Assembly (NCBI RefSeq): GCF_000203815.1
Contig: NW_004457723.1
Coordinates: 1-64,000 of the forward strand
Source: Cavenderia fasciculata
Lineage: Eukaryota; Evosea; Eumycetozoa; Acytosteliales; Cavenderiaceae
Direction: 5' to 3'
Length of the DNA: 64,000 nt
A program made the position numbers and the translations under genes. Each line of letters begins with the position of its first letter. The first letter of the stretch is position 1. Below the pieces are notes generated by a model. That model had not been told where the DNA came from, made no database searches, and was given only the letters and a program-made list of their open reading frames with translations. Below are positions 50,833 to 63,000 of this stretch, in pieces.

Positions 50833-53821
50833 TTAATGATCCTGTAGTAAACTAAATTTTGATGGTTTCTTTTTTAAATTTGAAGGTTCAATAGGTGAGC
50901 TATTGGATCGTGATCGAGTAAGGTGATCGGGTAAAGCGCTTTTTGGTTTGAGTTGATCGAATTGACCTGTTCCAACGAGGGAGGGCGAAACTGCTGCAGT
51001 TGGAGGAGGATCGGGTTGTGGGTTTAATTGTTGGTCGGGGACGAATCTCTTGGCCTCCCACTCTGCGGCGTTTGGATTAAACTCCTTGTCTCTAATCTCC
51101 AACAATGCGTCATACAACTCTTGGGTGGTTGGTCTGAGTGTAGCATCCTTGAGAAGGGTCCTCGAGATGATCTCGATCAGCGAGGCTGGTGTTTCGGGTG
51201 GGAACGTTGGACGGAGATCCTTTTTGGCGCAGGCAATCAAAATTTGATAGTCAAACTTGAGATGTAGGTATTCGCCAAAGGGGAACTGATGGGCTCCCTT
51301 AAGACATCTGTACAACATCTCCCAAATGATCATTCCCATCGAGTAGACATCACTCTTGAGTGTGTACTTGTTGCCAAAGTAGACCTCTGGTGCGACATAG
51401 GCGTAGGTGCCTCTGAGCTTTCCAAGAGTCTCCAAGTTGGAACCAGTGTCAAAACGACTGAGTCCAAAATCACAAATCTTGACCGTCCAATTCTCGGTGA
51501 TCAAAAGGTTGAGACTCTTGAGATCACGATGTAGAATTTGTGGTGACCAAGTATGAAGTGAATTCAAAGAGTTTACAGCTTGTAACGCAAGATGGAATAA
51601 ATCCTTCCATGAAAATTGTACAGTTTCGTCTTTTAATATATGATACAATGATCCTCTTGAACAATATTCCATAACAATACATAATTTATCTTTAATACCT
51701 GCTCCGAAAAAATATACTACACCTGGTGATTTTAATGCACTAAAAAATTAAATAAAAAATTAATATAGGTAGAAAGAAGAGAACGATTGATATATATGTT
51801 GTTTATAATATATTTTACCTAACAATTTGAAATTCTTTTTTAAATTCTTCTATATCTTTTTTATCGGTAAAAGATTTCAAAACTTTGATTGCAACTTCTT
51901 CACCTTTGTAAAATCCTTTATAGACTTTACCACTTGCTCCTACACCCAAAAGAGTTGAATATTGTAAATTAGTTTCATCAATAATCCATGTTGTATCGTT
52001 GTGATCGAGATGGGTATGTTTGAGTTGTGCTAAATCTGAATATTCAATGTTTGGTTTTTCAGGTGATGTCGTTATCACAACAGTTGCTGCTGCTGTAGTT
52101 GTTGTTGTTGTAGTTGTAGTGGTGGTGGCAACTGGTACTACTGCTACTGCTGCTGCTGCAACTGGTGTTGTTGGTACTGCTACAATATTTGTGGTTGTGG
52201 TGGATGAAACGTTGGTACTAGTGATGACTGATGATGATGAAGATGATGATACCGCCGCTGCTGCTGCTGCCGTCGTTGCTGCTGCAAACAAGTTGGTACT
52301 CGATAGATTGTTGACACTACTACTGCTACCGGTATGGGACAATGATCTTGGAGTGGATGGTGATACTATATTATTGTGATTCGGTGAGGTTGGTATAACG
52401 ATATCAGATGATCTACGTATACTATTATGATGACTATTATTACAATGAGATGATGCCAAAGAATCCAAACTATGAACAGATTCTGAACTAATTTGAAGTG
52501 ATGATAAATTTAAACTTGATGAACTAAAATCTAATGGTTCTCCAGCTACAAAAAAGTAAGAAATAAATAAATAAAAATAAAAGTTGGTAAGTTTGATTGA
52601 TTGATTGTTTTTTTTCTATTTTTTTTTGTTTTTTACCTTTTAATTTTTTAACAGCTTTTAATAATTTAGCTCTTTGACCTGCAACAGTTATTTTTAAACT
52701 ATCAAGTGTAGTTTCATCGATATCAGTGACAACATCCATAAACATGTCGTTCATTAAAAATATTGGAATGAGAGAGTCCAATTGAAGATTTTGTAACCAA
52801 TCACTAATCTCTTGTGTTTGTTGAATTCTATGTACAATTTGAGTGTGATTTAATTCCTTTGCCAAATCCAATGGTTTCTTTGGGGGATTACCTCCTGCCA
52901 ATGTAAAATCTGCTCCTCTTTGAAGTAAACATCTTGCAAACTCTGGTCTTCCCATTTTAATTGCATAATGTAATGGTGTTTCTTCATTTTTTGTTTTACT
53001 AATAAAAAAAAAAAAATTAAATATATATATATATAAGTAATCATGAGATATAAATATATATATCTATTTTTTTTAAACATACTGATCAATTCCAGATCCT
53101 TTTGCAATTAATATTTCCATCATTTGAGTTTTTTGATTTTGAGAAAGACATGATTTGTGAAGTGGGATTTCTCCAACTGCATTTTCATGGTTTACTGAAC
53201 ACCCTCTTTCTATCAACTTGTTGATTGGTTCCTCTGAAAATGAAACAATACATTTTTGTGCAAATAAATGTAATGGTGTATTTCCTTGAATATCTCTTGA
53301 TGTTATCTAAATAAATAAAAAGAATAAAAAGAATAAATATTAATATAACAATGTTCTATCTTTGTTATTAATAATATAATATTACCTTTAAATCTGAAGA
53401 TTTTAAAAATATCATCAACATTTGAATATTATTTGATACGGCAATTAAATGGGTGGCAGGAACACCTTCAGTATCACAAACGTTGATATCAGTCTTTGGT
53501 TTTGCCAATAAATGTTCAAATGCAACCAAATCATGATCCTTGATAGCCTTGATAAAAGGATTCTTGTCCTTTTCGGCCTTTTCCTTGTCGAAACGTATCT
53601 TTAGTCGTAGATCACCTGTTACCTTGTCATCTGGTTTAATCGGGACAAGTGGATACCATTTAATAGTATCTAGTGTTGATTCCAAAAGTGATTGAATCGG
53701 TAATGAAACCATACCCATACGATCATCCGAACTAAATCTATCCCAATCATAAACTTCTACCAATAATGAATGAGTTGTTGGATCAATTGTACTAAAAGTA
53801 TTAAATAAAAAAAAAGTTAGA

Positions 53822-53880
<59 letters not shown>

Positions 53881-54227
53881 TATATAATGTATATCTATCT
53901 ATATGTATTTGATAGGTACAATTCGTAATGTTCATTTTCCCATTTAGGATTAAGTTTATGTCTAACTGCTTTGGTTCTCTTTTTCTTTTCACCAACAATG
54001 ACCACACAATAAGGGTCACTTTGTCCATCACTATCCATTGGTATTAAATTCCTACCCTCCATTACTATAGTAGTAGTAGAGTAGAGTAAATGACATTTAA
54101 ATGTTACAAGTTAGTAAAGTGTTTTTAAGGGACTTCCTCTTCATCCTCTTCCCTCTGCAGATTTGTTGTTGTTGTTATTGTACATACCAGAGACATGTAG
54201 GGTACCCAATGTTGACTTTTTGGTCAT
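50833..54227 (-). CDS. C2-ankyrin-SAM protein kinase of the TKL group
   Basis: Seven exons on the minus strand, all in frame: 54227..54188, 54064..53920, 53791..53386, 53306..53083, 52998..52637, 52545..51819 and 51739..50833; 936 residues. Order of domains: an N-terminal C2 domain (GTLHVSVMEGRNLIP, DSDGQSDPYCVV, VEVYDWDRFSSDDRMG) with the Ca-binding Asp residues present; about four ankyrin repeats (GNTPLHLFAQK, GEIPLHKSCLS, EETPLHYAIKMG); a SAM domain (EISDWLQNLQL to LKITVAGQRAKLL); an Ala/Thr/Ser-rich linker; then a kinase with LLGVGASGKVYKG, VAIKVLK, HRDLKSLNLL, CDFGLS and VAPEVYFG. HRDLKSLNLL is typical of TKL kinases. A Pro/Ser-rich tail follows. The layout fits the dictyostelid ankyrin-repeat kinase group (ARCK-like). 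C2 suggests Ca-dependent membrane recruitment and SAM oligomerisation. It reads divergently from the MOB4 gene. Confidence 0.88.
53822..53878. repeat. AAT microsatellite in an intron
   Basis: Nineteen uninterrupted AAT units between exons 2 and 3 of the C2-ankyrin-SAM kinase gene. It is non-coding and likely length-variable between strains. Confidence 0.9.
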
Positions 54228-54673
54228 TGTTTTCTTTTATTGTTTGTTGTATAGAGTACTGAATGAATCAACGAATGAATGATGCTCTTCTACTACTATT
54301 ACTACTATTACAGTACTTGTGTGTGATATGTTGATAATAATGTACAGGCTATCCTAGATTCTTTTCTATCCTCTTTCTATATCTCTACACTCTCTCTTTC
54401 TTCTCTATCTATCTCTTAGTTTCTTCTTTCTTCTAGGATATATTTAATAAATAAATAATAAATAAACAATAATAAGAAGCTTCTTACTTATGTTTTTGAA
54501 AGGAGTTGGTTGCAGCTCCCTTCTAAGAGAAAAATTCAAAACTTGAAGTTTTTACTTTCTCACTCCATCTTTTTAAAACTTGGACTTGCAAAGTATAGTA
54601 TAGTTTGCTTGATCAAGACTCAATACCGATTGTTTGTGTTATAATATATTAATAGTGCAACAATACAACAATC
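54228..54673. other. Divergent intergenic region, kinase / MOB4
   Basis: No gene. A CT-rich tract runs at about 54360-54440 and A/T runs surround both starts. It probably holds the promoters of both genes. Confidence 0.6.
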
Positions 54674-55541
54674 ATGACAAGTACAACATCATCATCAACG
54701 ACATCTGAAAAGAGAAGAAATAGAATTGGTACAAAGAATGGTGACTTGTATCAATGGACACATATACCCTACGACCAAATCAATAGCAACTATGCAACCC
54801 AAGAATACATACAAGATAAAATTAGTATGTTCAACAAACAGATAGATAGATAGATATATAGATAGAAGATACATCATGTACATTGTGTGTAGAGATAGAA
54901 TCTAATCTAATCTAATGATAATATCTCTCTTTTTAAAACAAACCTTTAGGAGAGAATGAATCAGTTGAAGATATCATTGAACCACCTGAATCACATGATT
55001 TACATGTATGGCAATACGAACAAATAAGACAGTTTACATTAGAGTTGAATCACTTTGCCGTACATTTTAGTGATGTGTGTACGGCCAAGACATGTCCCAA
55101 GATGAAGGCGACAGAGGACTGGTTGTTCCTCTGCGCATCACACAAGGCAACACAAGAGTGTTCGGCCATCGACTACTTCTTTCATACACTAGACAACACA
55201 TCGGCACTACTCAACAGTGAGAAACTATTCCCAAAGAGAATAGAAATCTCTACCTCTTCTCTCAAACAATTCCCATCCATCATGAGACGTTTATATAGAT
55301 TATTTGCACATGCCTATTTCCATCATAGAGAGATTTATGATCAAATCGAGGTATTTATAAACAACATAAACATAACTATATAATATATTTGAACAACAAC
55401 CCAAAATCAATTAACCATCATCTCTTAATTTCAATTCTCTATCTATAGGAACAAACTCATCTATGTGAAAGATTTGTTACATTTGCTTTAAAATATAGTT
55501 TAGTACCTCCTAGTTCTTTGATCATACCTTCACCGAAATAA
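54674..55541 (+). CDS. mob4: MOB4/phocein (STRIPAK subunit)
   Basis: Three exons, 54674..54824, 54950..55350 and 55449..55541; 214 residues (human MOB4 has 225). The N-terminus is Ser/Thr-rich, then YQWTHIPYDQINSNYATQ, matching the phocein lead-in. The Mob1/phocein fold shows WQYEQIRQFTLELNHFAV, CTAKTCPKMKATEDWLFLCA, SHKATQECSAIDYFFHTLD, FPKRIEISTSSLKQFPSIMR and HAYFHHREIYDQIEEQTHLC. The zinc ligands are the two Cys and the HAYFHH histidines. The order CPAIDYxxHTLD and HAYFHHRxIFD separates MOB4 from the MOB1 group that activates NDR/LATS kinases. Known role: part of the striatin-PP2A (STRIPAK) complex, in vesicle traffic and Hippo-pathway control. The last splice restores the YSLVPPSSLIIPSPK end. 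Confidence 0.9.
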
Positions 55542-56308
55542 TAAAGATAATCATGGTTGTTTCCTGTATGAAACCTCACACAAGCATCATCATCATCATC
55601 ATCAACAACAACAATATTAGACAAGAAATCAAACCTTCAATCAAGCAGTATCAATACGCAATACTCTTCTCATCGATCTTTTCACTGTACAGCGGTCACC
55701 ACCGATCAGAATCTCTCAGATACACCAACAAGAGTAATTATTAATATTAATAAACACGGTATCCCTATCCAACGATTAGTAATGGTCAGTTGGACCATGA
55801 TTTTAATAAATCAATATTTTATTATTATAACAATAAGTTTTATTTCTTTTTTGATAAAAACTCATACCAGCAAGGTCCTGACTTTTATTATTATTATTTA
55901 TTTTTTCCCCTATCCTTTAAAGTTAAGTTATTTGTTATTCTTTATCACACCCATTTATTAATTTACGTTATCTATTCATTAATCTTTCCAGGTATCTCAG
56001 TTTGGGTCTATTACCTCCAATTCATTTAAAGATCTCCAAGGAAAGGCTCTGGATACATTTGAAATTATTTTGAAGCAACAAGAAAAAGATGTTCCCTTGA
56101 ACGATTTTAGAACACATTGGGACTGTTGACCGATCAAATGGTGTAGCAACTTAGAAACGGATAAGCATAAGATATTTGTGTATTGTTGACGGATCTAATG
56201 TAACTAACTGATAAACGGTGTTTATCTTATTTGTCACGAAAAAAAAAAGATGTTTATTTAATAAAAGACTACACCATAACGGTCTAATTGAATATATACA
56301 TAACACTA
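55542..56308. other. Spacer between MOB4 and the second Crinkler-type gene
   Basis: No complete gene. After His/Ile/Asn-coding simple sequence and an AT-rich middle it contains the header-like fragment at 55990..56128. The end overlaps the 3' flank of the minus-strand Crinkler-type gene. Confidence 0.6.
55990..56128 (+). pseudogene. Shorter copy of the 12.1-kb header-like fragment
   Basis: After an acceptor-like TTTCCAG the sequence GGTATCTCAGTTTGGGT is identical to the start of the 12.1-kb minus-strand piece. Further on, AAGGAAAGGCTCT (GKAL) and the ALDTF-E-II words recur. The two are copies of one sequence in opposite orientations about 44 kb apart. This copy is a fossil and the shorter of the two. 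Confidence 0.5.
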
Positions 56309-58375
56309 TTAGATGTTTCCTCTGAATGTAAAAGATGTAAAGTTGTTGTTGTGTATAACATGAATGACTTTGACGTTGGTAAACGGAGAGGTAATGTTGA
56401 CGTTTTGGTCGATTGTGAAATTGACCACCCACGCTTCATCGGAATTGATGACTGGTTGGTAGTATTTAGACACCCTTTCGATGTGTTCTTTGATTGCACC
56501 ATCACTGGCATGGGCAACCAATTCAAGGCAACACAACCACGAGGCACCCTGAGAATTACGCTCCATGACAAGATCACATCTCTCTGTGTGGCTTCCAGCA
56601 ATTGGGACGTTGGCGTTAGTGGACAAGGTGACAGAGTTGGGTTTCCATCTTTGAATGATAGAGTATAACTCTGTATGGTAAACTGCTTCACAGGGGAGAG
56701 TGTGACCATGATATACCTTTGATGAAGTTTGCATTGCAGCAACGAGAGAGCTTGGAGTTAAAACCGAAACCACCCCTCTGACGAGATCGGGGATTGAGAT
56801 TCCGTATTCCAATAAAGGGAAAGGGATGGATGGCTTGGTGCACGAGGATAAGTAATCAATGTTCGCCAAAAGCAATTGTTTGATAGCTGGGTTTTTGATC
56901 GAGTATTGATCTTGATTAATCTTTGCCAGCCCTTCAGAAACAAGATAGTTCAAAACTGATACTTTGATAGTCTTGGAGATTGGATCTGGTGAGATGGAGG
57001 TGATACTTGATGAGTAAAGCATCATCATAACCAACTCGACCAATAATTGATGGTGCTCGTACTTTGTGTCTTTGACAACATCAATGACGCGATGGGTTGT
57101 ACGGTATTCCTCCATGCGAATGACTAATGAGGAGGTGCTGCGACTCCACTGTTCATAGGTGAGAGTCTTGCCTACTGGTAAATTGTTGTCGATAAGCTCT
57201 CCAAAAAGGCAAACCAATCCTGGATGACCTTCTGTTCTTGTGTAAATATCCTCAATAACTTCATGCTCGACAATAGTCAATGAGTTTTGTTGGTACATTT
57301 GAAAAAGAGACTCAACGGCTTGAAGCGAGAAGTTTGACGAGGGCACTGCTTCTCTAACGTTGAATGGAGATCCAGCGCGAGGCGATGATGACAGCGACAA
57401 GATATTGAATGGACCAGCCACGATTGCAGACTGGAGAACTTGACGACCATCCTCTCGAATAACTCTAAACTTGCTAAGAATACCGTCAATGGTTGAGCTA
57501 CTGCAATAGTGGTAGACTTGGTCAAATTCGTCAATGATGAGTACGATCTTTTTGCTAAATCGTTGTTGTGTGGTAAAGATGGTACTAAACTCTTGATCAT
57601 TATTAATTGAGACGTTGGCAAAAAGAGGATAGCGAAGCTTGAGAATATCACCTATTCCTTTAAAGAATGATGATGGATTCTGGTATAAATCATGACCAAG
57701 TTCTTGAAGGGAAATACTGAGAAGATATGGTGTCAGATTTAACGAACATGACATCTATTTTATAACTTACGAAATTACGAAGTAGTGGTCATTGTATAAC
57801 TGCTTGACACTCTGCAAAAGTGTCGACTTTCCAGATGAACGGGGACCATGAAGCATAATAAACTGTCCTTGATCGATTTTGGAGCAAAGAGACATACCAC
57901 TTGGTTGAGTTATTGGGTCAATCCAATAGTACTTTCCTGTCTCCTCTGGTTTAATCTGACCATTAGTTGAGAAATGCTTTTTTGTGAATGAGTATCCTCT
58001 TGATAACCCTAAAACAAAAGTAAAAAGAAAAAGAAACAATAAATGATTAGTAAATGAACATTTTGTAAATGACTATGTGAGTGAGTGTTGTGACTTACCT
58101 TGTTGAGCGGGTTGGGGTTGTTGATCCACCTTTTTAATCTTCAAGTAGATGTCTTGCTGGTCAGGATAAACCGTCAACAATGTATTGGTGGGGATATCAT
58201 TCCCAAAGGACCCATCTTGTTGCTCTTGTACCAAAGAGAAAGTGTTGAGAGGGAGATTAAAACTTGTTTGGATTCGTTGTTTAATATCGCCTATCTCTGT
58301 GATATCAATAGACTCTGTAACTTTGACAGCTTGATCTCTCTTTCCCTCCTCATAAACTCTAAATACTCTAACCAT
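56309..58375 (-). CDS. Crinkler-type (CR) effector-like gene with PD-(D/E)XK-type nuclease C-terminus
   Basis: Minus strand. The first exon (58375..58099) encodes a ubiquitin-like header (MVRVFRVYEEGKRDQAVKV to IYLKIKK) and a QQPQPAQQ linker, ending in a phase-1 GTAAGT intron, exactly as in the 31.6-kb gene. Then comes a P-loop ATPase: Walker A HGPRSSGKST and Walker B KKIVLIIDEFDQVY. The C-terminus matches the restriction-endonuclease domain of CR effectors: EAVYHTELYSIIQRW, ERCDLVMERN, LELVAHASDGAIKEHIERV and a following Tyr pair. Known family role: DNA-targeting effectors or conflict proteins in oomycetes, fungi and other eukaryotes. The total is close to 650 residues. Whether it is whole is unsettled: the reading is interrupted about once, and a very short intron or decay would both explain that. 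It is head to head with the SF3 helicase fossil, about 125 bases apart. Confidence 0.7.
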
Positions 58376-58503
58376 GATTATTTGATGAATAACTCTATGT
58401 CACAAAAAAGAAAAGAATAACAAGAACATAAATTTCCACCCTTTTTTGGCAATGATATAAAAATTAAATTCTTTTTTATTAATATAATTAAAATAAGCAT
58501 CAG

Positions 58504-59830
58504 ATGTCAAAGGTTGAGCAGTTAAAGAAACAACTATTTGAAGCACAAAGAGAAGAATCAATGAAAAAAGCAGCAGAAATATCGCAATTAGGTTACTATG
58601 GGTCATCAAACGACAACTTTTCATGCAGTTTATTAAAACAAATTATAAGTAAGTGCAACTCTCAGCAAGCAATAAATGATATCAAGAAATATATTCTAAC
58701 CTACTTCCTCAAGTTAGCAGATTCACAGTGTGTATTGATGTGGGATCCAATGAGCAAGAAACACAAGTCATTTAAGTACAACGAGATTCAATCAATGTAT
58801 TTCATCAAATCTTTGGTTGTAAAATATGAAGGTAATACATTTAATATCAGAAAATGGTTCTTTGAAGACTATGACTATTTCTTCACACCACAATGGAGAC
58901 CCTCATCAACCACTCGTATTTAAACACAAGAATACTTACTATCTTAATTATTTCACAGGATATAACTACAGCGATAGAGATTCGTTTGATGAACAGATGA
59001 AGAAAGGTATTTTCAAAAGTAGTATGAAGAAAGCAATCGAAAACATTTGGGATCATATCTACATATCATGGTGCTCAAGAAACAAGAATCAGTTTTCATA
59101 CGTTCGGATGTGGATATCAAATTTAATCAAAGGAAAGAAGATGAGAACTGCATTGTACTTAAAGAACTCAATGGAAGGAACAGGTAAAGGTATCATCACC
59201 ATCTTTTTATTATCAGTGATAGGGTTATCATCAATTAGAGTACAATCAACTAACTTTCTCAAATCAGATGGATACAATAGTTTAATGCTTGGAAAGTTGT
59301 TTATTTTATTGGATGAAATGCCTTGTTCAAGTCAAGCAGCATGGAATGAAATTAGTGATTCACTCAAAGGATATATCACTGAAGCAAAGATAACGATCAG
59401 ACAAAAGTATGTTGACGATTTTGAAACAAACAACTGTGCCAACTTTATGATCACAACTAACAATAATGCAATCAGAATACAATCACCAAAACAAAGAAGA
59501 TATGTAATATTGGATCTATCAACAGAACTCGTAGGAAATAAAGAATACTTTACTAAATTAGCACAGATTGTTGAAGATTCATCGGTAATGGAGGCATTTT
59601 ATTGGCATTGTATGGACATAGATACCTCCAAGTTTAACGAGGATAATATACCAGAATCATTGCTATCAGAGGGTATGATTTCTGATCACTTACCTCCAGT
59701 CATGAAATATATCAAGAACAATTATGTACTCAAAGGTAAAGGAATGGATAAGATAAAATATAAATCCTTTTACAATTCATTTAACACCTTGTTTACTGAG
59801 ATCATCATGATTTCGGTTTTTATTTTTTGA
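58504..59830 (+). pseudogene. Virus-like SF3/D5-type helicase fossil
   Basis: Fossil of a replication helicase of the D5 / superfamily 3 type found in large DNA viruses, virophages, Polinton-like viruses, phages and some plasmids. Parts recognised: an N-terminal helical region, a D5_N-like part (YYLNYFTGYNY, IWDHIYISWCS), Walker A in SMEGTGKG, Walker B in KLFILLDEMP, the motif C region NFMITTNN, and an Arg-rich SPKQRRYVILDLS segment. No capsid, integrase or polymerase gene of such an element is seen beside it, so it is a lone piece. It looks broken, with about one break, and both halves keep good composition, which suggests a fairly recent insertion or a gene only lately released from constraint. 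Host domestication is an alternative. Confidence 0.65.
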
Positions 59831-60031
59831 AATTTTTTACTTTTCCAAATAAGGAAACAACATCTCTTGTGATAGAGGTATGAGAAGAGTCTGAATATTA
59901 TAACATTTAATAAAAAAATTTTTTATGCATACATATACATATAAATATATATATAAATACAGATACAGAACAGATAGATGTGTATTACATTACAATGTCT
60001 ATCAAACAAACGACGAATAGTTGTAATATAA

Positions 60032-63000
60032 ATGTTTTCAAGAATCAAAAAGGTTGTCAAGACTGGTCTGTTGGGTTCCTTGTTCAATGGAGGACCCTTT
60101 GAAGACGAGATAGAGGAGGATATTGGTGATGATCAACTAGTGGATGACGAGGAGGTGGAGGTGGAAGAAGAAGTAGACGAGGAAGAGGAAGAGGAAGAGG
60201 AGGAGGAGGAGGAGGGCGAGGTAGACAGCAACAATAACAACAATAACAACAATAACAACAATAACAACAACAACACAGCCTCAAAACAATAGTTCATCTT
60301 CATCTACTGTCGTTGGAGGCACTAACCCATCTAAAAAAAGGAGAACAAAACTGGTTGTGAATCAACAAGCTTACAAGCAAGAAGAAGAATGGTTCAAAAG
60401 AGAGTTCAAAAGGGATTTGAATAAAGATTTGTTCAAAATGTTCGAGAGCCCTGAATCAATCTCTACCCTTGCAACTCCACAACATATATCCATGCACGAA
60501 AGATTCAATAGATTCCTCCAAATGAGGATGATAAATCGAAAGGTGAACGGAGGACCTGTCAATCCTTTCGATTTATCAGATTTGGATCCCAATGCTTCCA
60601 AGTCATATGCCTACACACAAATCATTGATCCAAATGCAAAAGGATATGTCGACTGTGCCTGTACAGGCAAGCAATGTGCCACCGACTATTGTCGTTGTCA
60701 TTATGGGAACAAGGGATGTAACAAGACTTGCAAGTGCAAATGCTTTAAAGGTGTGTAACATTAAAAGCATCAAATATAAAATATTTATAATAACAACTGT
60801 TTCTTTTTATAGTCAACGATCTGGGTCAACAATGGGAAATGTTAGATAATGATAATTTTGATAAACTAAGAAGTCGTATCTCGTACAAAACGGACGAAAA
60901 CAACAAGGCCTTTGCAAAAAATGTTCCACAAAACGCCACACCCCAAGATGTTATCAGTCTCATCCTCAGCCCCAGCTTAATCCGTTATATTCAAGAAGAA
61001 TCAACACTATATATGATATATAGGGTTGAGTATAAAACAGATTACGCATTCTTATCAAGTTATTATACAAATTTACGTAAAGGAACAGGAGGAGGAGGAG
61101 GGGGTACTTCAACTCAAAACAAACGTAAACAGAAGAAGATTAAAAAAAATCAACAAGTTGTGGAACCAATTAGTGCAGAAGGGCCTATTGATATCAGTTG
61201 GTTTCAAGGCACCCCAATTGCTCATGCGACAAATATCTCAACAACAAATCCTTCATCTACTCCTTCAACCTCTTCCTCCACCCCAGAAGAAGAAGAAGAA
61301 GAAGTAGAAGTAGAAGCTGAAGAAGGAGAAGAGGAAGCTACAAAAACTTTCAATCAAATGACCAGTAGAGAAAGAAAAAATGAATATAAAAGGATATCAG
61401 ATTCGATGCCAACATTTGAAGATAGGAAAAAAGGTTTCTTTGTGTGTCCATTTGAAGTTGCTCACACCAATGAAGCAAGAGCAGAATACATTCGTCGTAT
61501 TGGAGCACATGCTATTGCCAAACCATTCACATTTCAAGAGATAGAATCTTTTATATATATGGGGTTTTTTATGGGAATAATCAAACTTCCTAGAGTATTC
61601 CAACATTGGTCCACAACTAACATGAATATGCCAACTCCCATCTCAGACAAGATGACAAGAAATAGATTTCAAGACATTCTCAAGTACCTTCGTTTTGATG
61701 AGGAAACTCTAGTATCAATGATAGAGGACAATTCGAATAGATACTACTCTCCCTCTCTGCGTCTCTCTGTGGACGAGTTCATGGCTCCCTTTAAAGGATT
61801 GGTCAGATTCAGACAATATGAACCGGACAAACCCCATAAGTTTGGACTCAAATACTTTGTCCTATCTGATAACAATGGATTTATCTTGACTCAATGGCTT
61901 TATAAAGGGTCAAGTGAAGAGACCACAAAGACTGCAAAGCTTGGTATGTTCATACATCATTTAGCATATATCATATGGCGGCTATATTTATTAACTTTTA
62001 TTTATTTATTATTTCAAGATCAACCTGATCTATCTTTTAAGGGAAACAGTCCATTACGAATTCCTCTTGAATTTGCACAATGGGTAAAGGAAAACGTTGC
62101 CAATGAATCCAGACCACTTGAAAACTATCTATTTGCAATGGATAACTTCTATACATCATTAGAAGTTGCCACTAGACTATCCGACTTTAGATCCAACTAT
62201 GGAGACGAAGTAGATGAAGAAGATTTGGATAGTGGTGGTGTTGGTAGCAGTAGCAGTAGTTTGACACATGACAAAGTACACTTTGTTATGACGGTCAGAG
62301 CAAATAGACCTTCATATCTATTCTAAAATGGTCTTAAGCCCCATGTAGAATCCAACACCAAAAAACTAGCAGCATGTGCTTTCCCAAAACAAGAGTCTGG
62401 ACTTCCACAAGACATATGTGCCGTTGCAATCAATGATAGCAAAATCACGTACTTTTTGACCAATGCTGTCGAACCAACGGTTAGTGAAGGAGGCAAAAAG
62501 CTATCAGTCCAAAGCGAGTACAACAACACCACACATGGAGTTGACCTATCAGGTCAATTTGCCTCCTCTTGTAGATCATATCCTCACCGAAAGTTCAAAT
62601 ACACGCATGTCAACTTCTTTTCTCAGTTAGATAGGGCCATGATCAATGCCTACTGTATTTACAAGGCCCTTACAACCGAAATACGACTCCAGTTTTCAGA
62701 ATTTGTATCACATGTTGTCCAAACCAAACTCAATCTACCTCTACCCGCAACTAGCAGGAAGAGGAAACCCATCCCCGATCAACAACAAGAACTATCATCT
62801 ATCGTGGTTGAAGGAAGAATCGGCGGCGACGAGGGCGAACAAGAAAGACTACCTCCAATCATGGAGTTACTCCCACAAGATCCATCAGACAATCACAGAG
62901 TGGATCATATACTTTGTACAAGTGATTCCCGTTCTAAATGCTTTTGGTGTGAAGCAAATCAACCAGTGAATAATGGACCAAAGAAACGCGGTCGTGCTCC

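Noticed and set aside
51815-52379. Plus-strand Val/Ala-rich frame opposite the kinase linker
   Set aside because: It is the antisense of the Ala/Thr-coding simple sequence in the C2-ankyrin-SAM kinase gene.
60084-60284. Minus-strand Cys/Leu/Pro-rich frame
   Set aside because: It is the complement of the Glu and Asn codon runs of the piggyBac gene.
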